6,638 nt of DNA from the NCBI GenBank assembly GCA_945486445.1, contig CALYTD010000067.1, forward strand, positions 1 through 6,638. Direction: 5' to 3'. This stretch comes from an uncultured Prevotellaceae bacterium (GTDB taxonomy: Bacteria > Bacteroidota > Bacteroidia > Bacteroidales > Bacteroidaceae). Under the pieces are notes generated by a model. The model was not told where the DNA came from and made no database searches. It saw only the letters and a list, made by a program, of their open reading frames with translations. This document shows, one piece after another, positions 1-5,250 of this stretch. Each line of letters begins with the position of its first letter. Position 1 is the stretch's first letter. A program made the position numbers and the translations under genes.

Positions 1-95
1 TCAAGCAGTACCTGGGCAGTACCCTCTTCTGGTATCTGGGTTACTAACTTGCCCTGTATCGCCTCTTGCAGAATAGACTTGGGAAGTGATGTCAT
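1..95 (-). CDS. hsdS: Type I restriction specificity subunit HsdS, N-terminal fragment (runs off the left edge)
   Basis: HsdS is the DNA-sequence-recognition subunit of type I restriction-modification enzymes and works in complex with HsdM and HsdR. Only the first 31 codons and two bases of the next are present. The translation starts MTSLPKSILQEAIQGKLV and continues through IPEEGTAQVLL. I recognise this from memory as the conserved helical region of HsdS, usually SILQEAIQGKLVPQ followed by GTAQELLE, which separates or ends the target recognition domains. In many Bacteroidales HsdS proteins this region comes first, as a circular permutation, so the ATG at 95 is plausible. It is the first ATG after an in-frame TAA at 108-110. 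The gene begins 64 bp after the comEC stop on the same strand. I see no Bacteroidetes-type promoter in that gap. It could instead be a broken remnant, because no target recognition domain lies inside the window. The family call is fairly sure; intactness is unknown. Confidence 0.74.
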   Translation of the reverse strand, partial: MTSLPKSILQEAIQGKLVTQIPEEGTAQVLL

Positions 96-159
96 GAGAC
101 TTATGAGTTATGTGTTATATTTTCTCACCTGTTACTCCTCACTCACAACTGGCATCTTA

Positions 160-1395
160 CTACACACCGGGCAGCGTGGCTATCCACCCTACCCACTCGT
201 TCATCAGCCGTGCAAGTAGTGTTAACAGTGTGGCGCACAGCGACATGACGGGTGCGAGGAAGGGCAGGAACGGTACTGCCACGCCGAGGGCGAGGAGCAG
301 GAACGAGAGGGGAATGACAACTGATGCCAAGGGAGAGACAAGCAGGTTTGCGAGAATGGCGTATGTGCTGAAACGCCCGAAGTAAAGGGCTATCAGCGGT
401 ATTACGCCCACCTGTGCTGTTAGTGACAGGGCTACGATGTTCCACAACCAGCCTGCTGACATCATGAGTGCGTTGCGCAGGTAATGCCTCAGGGCGTATT
501 TGTCAAGGCGGCGTGTTTGCTCTTCTGGCGTGATGCGGTACAGGTAGTCACGCTGCGCACGCAGTCCGCCGATGCGCACCAGCGTTGGCAGGAACAGCGT
601 TATACCCAGCACCGCCATGAACGACATCTGAAATCCCACGTCGAAGAGCCACCACGGACATACTGCCAGCAGTAGGAAGGCTGTTGCCACGAGTGCTGCC
701 ACGCCGTCCGTGCGCCGTCCTATGGTGGTTATCAGAGTGTATATGCTCAGCATCACGGCGGCACGTACTACGGAGGGACGCAGTCCTGCCAGCACGGCGT
801 ATGCCCACAGCAGTGCCAGCATCACCGCCAGCGTGGTGCGGGGGGAGCGTCGTCGGGGCAGGGATAGCGACAGCATGAGGTATATCACACTGAGGTGCAG
901 ACCTGAAAGGGCAAAGATGTGCGAGGCTCCGCTGGTGTCATAGACGGCTGACAGCGTACTGCTGACACGCTGTCTCTCACCGAGTGTCATGGCTGTGACA
1001 AGCGCATATTCGTCGCCTTGCAGCCCTGCCGCGGCATATACCTCCGCCAGTTGCTCGCGGCGTTCTGACATTTCATCGGCCATAGCGGGTGCGAGCAGGC
1101 TGCGCGAGGCTCTCTCCCACCCTGCCATGGGACTGTAATGCCACAGCATCATGCCTATGAAAAACGTTGCTGTCAGCACCGCCAGCATGGCAAGGGCTTT
1201 CCGTCTGCGGCATAACAGCGGTATGCCTGCCAGTGCTGCCACCGCCACTGCCACTGCCGTGGGGCTCGTCAGAGGGTCCGTCCACGGCGTGGCTGTAACG
1301 TCAGCCGCACCCACCATACTCCCTGTTGCTATCCCGGCGGCGAATGTCAGCAGTGCCGGGAGGCTTGGGGGGATATGTGGGTGCGGCGCTTTCAT
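160..1395 (-). CDS. comEC: ComEC/Rec2-family competence membrane protein, short form with the channel domain only
   Basis: ComEC forms the inner-membrane channel that carries single-stranded DNA into the cytoplasm during natural transformation. This 411-residue protein has hydrophobic segments near residues 12-32, 46-62 and 68-86, then a hydrophilic linker at about 88-130. The polytopic competence domain follows at about 130-410. Visible family motifs are TLGERQRV (137-144), HIFALSGLHLSVIY (159-172), GLRPSVVRAAVM (204-215), DVGFQMSFMAVLGI (252-265) and the YFGRFSTYAILANLLVSPLA stretch (338-357). Classical ComEC proteins are roughly 650-800 residues and add an N-terminal OB-fold region (DUF4131) between early membrane helices and, often, a C-terminal metallo-beta-lactamase-like domain. 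Neither is present here, and the reading frame ends cleanly in TAG followed at once by TAA. The start is the ATG 19 bp after the PL11 stop, so co-transcription is likely, as I see no terminator between them. The family is secure. Function in DNA uptake is inferred, and the short form could be a natural lineage variant. Confidence 0.85.
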   Translation of the reverse strand: MKAPHPHIPPSLPALLTFAAGIATGSMVGAADVTATPWTDPLTSPTAVAVAVAALAGIPLLCRRRKALAMLAVLTATFFIGMMLWHYSPMAGWERASRSLLAPAMADEMSERREQLAEVYAAAGLQGDEYALVTAMTLGERQRVSSTLSAVYDTSGASHIFALSGLHLSVIYLMLSLSLPRRRSPRTTLAVMLALLWAYAVLAGLRPSVVRAAVMLSIYTLITTIGRRTDGVAALVATAFLLLAVCPWWLFDVGFQMSFMAVLGITLFLPTLVRIGGLRAQRDYLYRITPEEQTRRLDKYALRHYLRNALMMSAGWLWNIVALSLTAQVGVIPLIALYFGRFSTYAILANLLVSPLASVVIPLSFLLLALGVAVPFLPFLAPVMSLCATLLTLLARLMNEWVGWIATLPGV

Positions 1396-1414
1396 GTGTA
1401 GTCAGCGGCGCTTA

Positions 1415-4400
1415 CTACCGTGTGTATTTCCGCTTGTTGATTATGTAAACGCCTTTTTCCGGTATGTTGTCAAGGCGTATTCCTTGCAGGTTGTATATCT
1501 GTCCGTCGCCTTCTGTTGCCTGTGTGTTGTCCTCACACTCTGTCACCCCTGTGGCATTTGATGGGTTCAGCCAGTCACCGAGGACGTATGAGGCGTGCAA
1601 CGGATTGGCGGCAGTGCCTGTAAAGGCGGCGTATGCGGTGCCGCGGGCAATGCTCTTACCGTCAGCAAGGTAGAAGCCGAGGCCTCTCTCGCCGTCACGG
1701 AACTCGTAGTATCCCTCTGTGTCGGTGTGTGCGGCGAGGGTGGTGGTGCAGTAACTGCCTTTCAGTTTTGACAGGCTCATGGTGTTGGCGGTCTTTGCTG
1801 ACGGCACGAAGGTCACCTCCGGAGTGTTTGAGTTATATATTATTGCGGTGTTGGCGGCCATCACCGTTCCGGCGTTCAGTTTCGTTACCTTCACCGTGTC
1901 AACGTTGTCTGTATATACTCTTGCCGTTACCTTCCATGCTGTCACCTCCTTAGGTATTATCACGGGGTACGTGGTGTAGAAGCAGTCCCAGTATTTTCCC
2001 AGTGTTGCAGCGCCGTTGTCAAGTCCTGCCATAGGCTCTACCTCGAAGCATTTGCGTGTTATCTTCTTTGAGTCACGCAGGTTGTAACTGAGGTGTGGCG
2101 GCTGGTTGTAGCAGCAGTTTTGGTTGATTACCTGCGCACGGTAGTTCAGGTCGTCCATGAGGTGTGGCACGGTGTATGGCGTTTCGTAGTTGGTGGCGTT
2201 GATGATGAGGTTATATACCCCGTCAATCTGCGTCCATGTGACTATCTCCTCACGCCAGTCTCCGAGCAAATCGCCAAGTATGCAGGGATTGTTTTTGGTG
2301 CTGTTGTTCAGTGTACCGATGGTGTAGTTGGTGCCGTTTACCTGCATACGTCCGAAGGTCTTGGTGTTTGGGTCGTACGCTTCGAGCACAGACTTGTCGT
2401 AATAGTCATCTGCCAGTGTTCCGTTCCAGTATATTCTGTTGTTCAGTGATGCTCCTCCGCCGTGCGAAACGCTCTCGTTCACCGTTGCTCCTGTCCAGTC
2501 ATATAGTGCGGCTGAGGCTGATGTCTGGAAGTATGCTCCCTCTGCTTCGGGGTTGAAGTGTCCTATCAGTCCTCTGCCGGTGTCTTCTGAGGCCGTGGGG
2601 TGCAACAACAGTTTGCCGGTCTTGGCGTCTCTCAGGTCTGCGCCATAGGGTGATTCCTCGTGTGACATGAACACTTCCAGACCGGGATTCTCTGGTACGA
2701 AGTCGCCGAGATGCAGTGCGTCACCGTGTCCGAGGCCTGTCCTGTACAGCAGGGTGCCGTCGCTTTTCAGTGCGGCGGAGCCATATACGATGTCCTGTTT
2801 GCCGTCACCCGTGCAGTCGCCTACGCTAAGCCAGTGTGCGCCTTCGCCCCAAAGGCCTTTGCCGCTGGTGGTGTTACGGCTCACCCAACGCTCTTTCAGC
2901 GTCTCGCCATCCCAGTCATAAGCACCTACAAAGGCGCCGCTGTAATAGCCGCGGGCGAAGATTGGCGAGGGGTTACCGTCTTTTCCATCAAGCCACGCTA
3001 TGCCTGCGAGGTATCGCTCGGAGCGGTTCTGCTTGCTGTCACCCCAGTAACTGAGGCCTTTGTTATAGTCTGTGTGATATGGTATGGTGGCGAGTTCCGC
3101 GCCTGTCATACCGTCAAAGACGGTGATATACTCCGAACCGTGGTCCTGCTTGCCCCTTGAGCTCTTCAGGTTTGCCGTTGGGTCGTCGTTGCCCAGTATC
3201 ACGTAGTTACCTTGTCCGTCAATGGTTCCGGGGGCGGTCTTTACCATAAACTCACCGTAGCCGTCGCCGTCAAGGTCCCAGGCGATAAACTGTATGGTGT
3301 GGGCGGAGGCAAAGAAGTTCTGACCCATGTCTATACGCCACAGGCGTGTGCCGTTCATCTTGTAGCAATCAAAGTACACGTTTGACGTAGCACCGCTGCT
3401 GGCGGCGTCCTTTTCGTTGGAAGGCGACCATTTAAGTATTATCTCATACTCTCCGTCACCGTCCATGTCGCAGTATGACGCGTCGTTGGGCGTGTATGTG
3501 GCACCGTTTCCTGACGGGTCTGTCGGCGCGCCTTCTTTCAGCGGTATGTAGAAGGTCTGGTTGTCCCATGTCTTTCCGCTCACCTCGGTCTCTATCACGT
3601 TGCCGTCGGCGTCAATCACCTCCAGTTTGTAATATGCCGTTGCCGCGGCGCCGCTGTCGAGGAAGTTGGTCTTTCCGCAGATGGTCTTTCCGCTGTTCAC
3701 CTTTGTGGGCTGCATTGCTGCTGACGTGCCTCTCCACAGGCGGAAGCTGAGGTTCGGGTCGTCAGTGGCACGTGCGCGCCATGAGACGAGGTTGCCCGTG
3801 GACTGGTGCAGGGCCATGAGGCCTCGCTTCAGCGGTGTTGCCGCCGGCTTGACGGGCTTGGTAGAGACGGTGAAGAGGATTGTGAATATCATCTTCTCCA
3901 CACCGTCCTGCTTTATGCTTACCGTGGCAGCGTGGTCTGAATAGGTCGCATATACGTTGTACCCCGTGCCTAACGTGCTGCTGAGGGTGGCTGAAAAGTC
4001 CGTGGGGTCGGCTGACAACTTGGTGTTATAGCGCACGCTCTCACCGTTTTTCAGTCCTTTTACAAGGTCAAGGAGTGACACCTCCGCCGACTCCGCACCG
4101 CCAACAGCGGTCTTGCAGGTAAGGGCGGTGAGATAGTCACCAACGGTTTTTATCTCTGAGTCCATCTCTCCTTCTATGCAAATGTTGCGCAGTGCCATAG
4201 TCTTTGTATTGGCTATGTCGGTGATGTACAGCATCAGCAGGAAGGCCTTGCCCTCCACAATGACATCGTTGACATAGAACTCATGGTGGCTATAGCCCGC
4301 GTCATTGCCAGACATAATCTTGTTGCGCAGTGGTGTGACGCTCTCCAGTTGTGTCTCCGTGCCGCCGCTCTCCTTTATCTTCACCACTATGCCGCCCTTG

Positions 4401-4786
4401 TCTGTTCCTACCTTACAGGCGTCAAACGACACCTTCGTGGGTTTGAACTTATGTCCCGTGGCGGGAGTGACGCCAAATGCCACGTTATGGCCTGACGTTG
4501 CTGATGATACCTGCGCCGAGGGTTGCAGAGCGGTGAACGCTGGCTCGTAGGTGACTGGCGTGTAGCCCGTGTCTGCATTGCTTGCAGTGAGGGTGGCGCT
4601 GGGGGTGAGTGACGCGCCCAGGGCATAACTGGCGGTGACGAGCGACGTGCCGTTGGCATCGCCGGTGATGGCGGCAGAGGCAAGGTTGTCGATGTCGCTG
4701 AATTGCCATGTCACCTTCACGCTCTGCGCAAAGGCGGCAAGCACCGTGACGAGTATCACGATGGTGGTTAGTAGTCTTTTCTTCAT
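1415..4786 (-). CDS. Secreted PL11-family rhamnogalacturonan lyase, multidomain
   Basis: PL11 enzymes (such as B. subtilis YesW and YesX) cleave the rhamnose-galacturonate backbone of pectin rhamnogalacturonan I by calcium-dependent beta-elimination. The 1123-residue protein has a signal peptide (MKKRLLTTIVILVTVLAAFA, cut after about residue 20, no lipobox cysteine). Two beta-rich domains of unknown role follow at about 22-207 and 212-312. The PL11 region spans about 316-912. It opens with a Fn3-like part (GLMALHQSTGNLVSWR), then the propeller body with acidic calcium-binding-type loops DMDGDGEYE (440-448), DLDGDGYGE (504-512) and DCTGDGKQD (657-665). Further family motifs are YLAGIAWLDG (592-601), TGLGHGDALHLGDF (683-696) and GDLLGDWREEIVTW (838-851). 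A beta-rich domain at about 940-1070 and a Prevotella-type tail (IYNLQGIRL to KGVYIINKRKYTR, 1097-1123) resembling type IX secretion sorting signals complete it. YesW-type enzymes are about 610 residues, so roughly half of this protein is accessory. It has its own promoter. AGGAG lies only one base before the ATG, too close for a standard Shine-Dalgarno site. The family is secure; endo or exo action cannot be told. Confidence 0.95.
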   Translation of the reverse strand: MKKRLLTTIVILVTVLAAFAQSVKVTWQFSDIDNLASAAITGDANGTSLVTASYALGASLTPSATLTASNADTGYTPVTYEPAFTALQPSAQVSSATSGHNVAFGVTPATGHKFKPTKVSFDACKVGTDKGGIVVKIKESGGTETQLESVTPLRNKIMSGNDAGYSHHEFYVNDVIVEGKAFLLMLYITDIANTKTMALRNICIEGEMDSEIKTVGDYLTALTCKTAVGGAESAEVSLLDLVKGLKNGESVRYNTKLSADPTDFSATLSSTLGTGYNVYATYSDHAATVSIKQDGVEKMIFTILFTVSTKPVKPAATPLKRGLMALHQSTGNLVSWRARATDDPNLSFRLWRGTSAAMQPTKVNSGKTICGKTNFLDSGAAATAYYKLEVIDADGNVIETEVSGKTWDNQTFYIPLKEGAPTDPSGNGATYTPNDASYCDMDGDGEYEIILKWSPSNEKDAASSGATSNVYFDCYKMNGTRLWRIDMGQNFFASAHTIQFIAWDLDGDGYGEFMVKTAPGTIDGQGNYVILGNDDPTANLKSSRGKQDHGSEYITVFDGMTGAELATIPYHTDYNKGLSYWGDSKQNRSERYLAGIAWLDGKDGNPSPIFARGYYSGAFVGAYDWDGETLKERWVSRNTTSGKGLWGEGAHWLSVGDCTGDGKQDIVYGSAALKSDGTLLYRTGLGHGDALHLGDFVPENPGLEVFMSHEESPYGADLRDAKTGKLLLHPTASEDTGRGLIGHFNPEAEGAYFQTSASAALYDWTGATVNESVSHGGGASLNNRIYWNGTLADDYYDKSVLEAYDPNTKTFGRMQVNGTNYTIGTLNNSTKNNPCILGDLLGDWREEIVTWTQIDGVYNLIINATNYETPYTVPHLMDDLNYRAQVINQNCCYNQPPHLSYNLRDSKKITRKCFEVEPMAGLDNGAATLGKYWDCFYTTYPVIIPKEVTAWKVTARVYTDNVDTVKVTKLNAGTVMAANTAIIYNSNTPEVTFVPSAKTANTMSLSKLKGSYCTTTLAAHTDTEGYYEFRDGERGLGFYLADGKSIARGTAYAAFTGTAANPLHASYVLGDWLNPSNATGVTECEDNTQATEGDGQIYNLQGIRLDNIPEKGVYIINKRKYTR

Positions 4787-4817
4787 ACTCCTACGGTTAG
4801 TTATTTGTGTTCTGCCG

Positions 4818-4849
4818 CAAAGTTACGAATAATTTTCATAAAAGCCAAA
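4818..4849 (-). promoter_or_regulatory. Bacteroidetes-type promoter of the PL11 lyase gene
   Basis: On the minus strand the sequence TTTG (4849-4846) is followed after exactly 20 nt by TAACTTTG (4825-4818). This matches the Bacteroidetes primary sigma factor consensus of TTTG at -33 and TAnnTTTG at -7, with the usual 19-21 nt spacing. Transcription would start near 4811, giving a leader of about 25 nt before the ATG at 4786. No other site in the intergenic region matches as well. The site would drive the lyase and, by read-through, comEC 19 bp beyond it. Confidence 0.82.
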
Positions 4850-4859
4850 TATCTGGGGC

Positions 4860-4876
4860 GGATTTATCGTAAATCC
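4860..4876. promoter_or_regulatory. Hyphenated palindrome just upstream of the lyase promoter, possible operator
   Basis: The 17-bp sequence GGATTTATCGTAAATCC is a perfect 7-bp inverted repeat around a TCG centre. Its near edge lies 10 bp upstream of the -33 TTTG, and its centre is about 57 bp upstream of the predicted transcription start. That is where an activator dimer would commonly bind. No regulator gene is in the window, so a regulatory role is inference from position and symmetry only, and a chance palindrome cannot be excluded. Confidence 0.35.
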
Positions 4877-4922
4877 CCTGTTTTATAGGGTCATTTGACG
4901 TGGTGCTGCACTGTCGCCCGCC

Positions 4923-5014
4923 ATTATCCCAAATCGGTCATTAGACCACAAAAGTTCAAAACTTCTTGTTTTTGTGTTGTTTCCTAACAGATTTTATGAC
5001 CGATTTGGGATTAT
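4923..5014. repeat. Small MITE-like element: 14-bp terminal inverted repeats with a 5-bp flanking duplication
   Basis: CCCAAATCGGTCAT (4928-4941) and ATGACCGATTTGGG (4996-5009) are perfect inverted copies bounding an 82-bp segment. ATTAT lies directly outside both ends (4923-4927 and 5010-5014), as a target-site duplication would. The interior is AT-rich, has no coding capacity, and contains a nested inverted repeat, CACAAAA (4947-4953) with TTTTGTG (4970-4976). The structure fits a miniature inverted-repeat transposable element. Alternatives are a paired operator with looping, or a cruciform. The repeats themselves are certain, but mobility is inferred from one copy and I cannot name a parent insertion sequence. 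Confidence 0.55.
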
Positions 5015-5031
5015 GCGGAGAGTTTGTCCCG

Positions 5032-5115
5032 CCGCGAAAAGGTGCGGATTGCACGGTAAACAGGTGCTGATTATGCGGTAAACAGGTGCTGATTATGTGG
5101 TGAAATGGTGTTGAT
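5032..5115. repeat. Tandem array of a 22-bp repeat, about four copies
   Basis: Copies at 5054-5075 and 5076-5097 are identical over all 22 bases, with core GGTAAACAGGTGCTGATTAT. The in-register segment before them (5032-5053) matches at 14 of 22 positions, and the segment after them (5098-5115) matches at 13 of 18 without gaps. The array lies between the uxuA terminator and the inverted-repeat element, about 250-330 bp upstream of the lyase start. Possible roles are a set of protein-binding sites or a variable-number repeat. It has no spacers, so it is not a CRISPR array. Function is unknown. Confidence 0.8.
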
Positions 5116-5154
5116 AGCAGAAGGGTACGTAACATCCACCCCCCAAAGACCTAT

Positions 5155-5192
5155 AAAAAAATCCGCAAGCCACTGGCCTACGGATTTTTTTT
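5155..5192 (-). terminator. Rho-independent terminator of uxuA
   Basis: In the minus-strand transcript, AUCCGUAGGCC pairs with GGCUUGCGGAU over 11 pairs, including two U-G/G-U wobbles, around an AGU loop. Runs of A before and U after extend the stem and supply the U tract. The hairpin lies 54 bp past the uxuA stop. In the plus-strand transcript the two wobble positions become C-A mismatches, so the structure is built for the uxuA message. It should separate uxuA from the lyase transcription unit. Confidence 0.92.
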
Positions 5193-5238
5193 ATCCCCGA
5201 TATGTCATTGTACTTGGGGCTGCGGGCATTGCCCCTGA

Positions 5239-5250
5239 CACCTGTTTACC
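5239..5250. repeat. 12-bp inverted copy of the tandem-repeat core, overlapping the uxuA stop codon
   Basis: CACCTGTTTACC here is the exact reverse complement of GGTAAACAGGTG found at 5055-5066 and 5077-5088 in the tandem array. It overlaps the uxuA stop codon at 5246-5248. The match does not extend usefully on either side. It may be a further binding site in opposite orientation, a remnant of the repeat's spread, or coincidence. Confidence 0.5.

Larger units (their letters stand above)
4787..5245. other. Repeat-rich intergenic region between the PL11 lyase and uxuA
   Basis: This 459-bp stretch carries no open frame that I believe. From right to left it holds the uxuA 3' end with a 12-bp inverted match to the tandem repeat, the uxuA terminator, a 22-bp tandem repeat array, an 82-bp inverted-repeat element, a 17-bp palindrome and the lyase promoter. 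The part next to the lyase start is AT-rich, while the stretch around the tandem array is richer in G and C. I see no tRNA, CRISPR array or recognisable riboswitch. Confidence 0.8.

Noticed and set aside
1151..1561. 136-codon plus-strand open frame across the comEC and lyase junction
   Set aside because: Overlaps both confirmed genes on the other strand. Its Ala-rich start is the complement of comEC membrane-helix codons.
2711..3160. 149-codon plus-strand open frame inside the lyase gene
   Set aside because: Antisense to the conserved PL11 core, with no promoter, leader or family motif.
4787..4792. AGGAG before the lyase ATG as a Shine-Dalgarno site
   Set aside because: Only one base separates it from the start codon, too close for normal use, and Bacteroidetes genes seldom rely on such sites.
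4923..5014. Possible intrinsic terminator or attenuator
   Set aside because: The arms are 54 bp apart with no adjacent U tract on either strand, and the element lies upstream of the predicted lyase transcription start.
5032..5115. Possible CRISPR array
   Set aside because: The repeats are directly adjacent with no unique spacers, and no cas genes are present.
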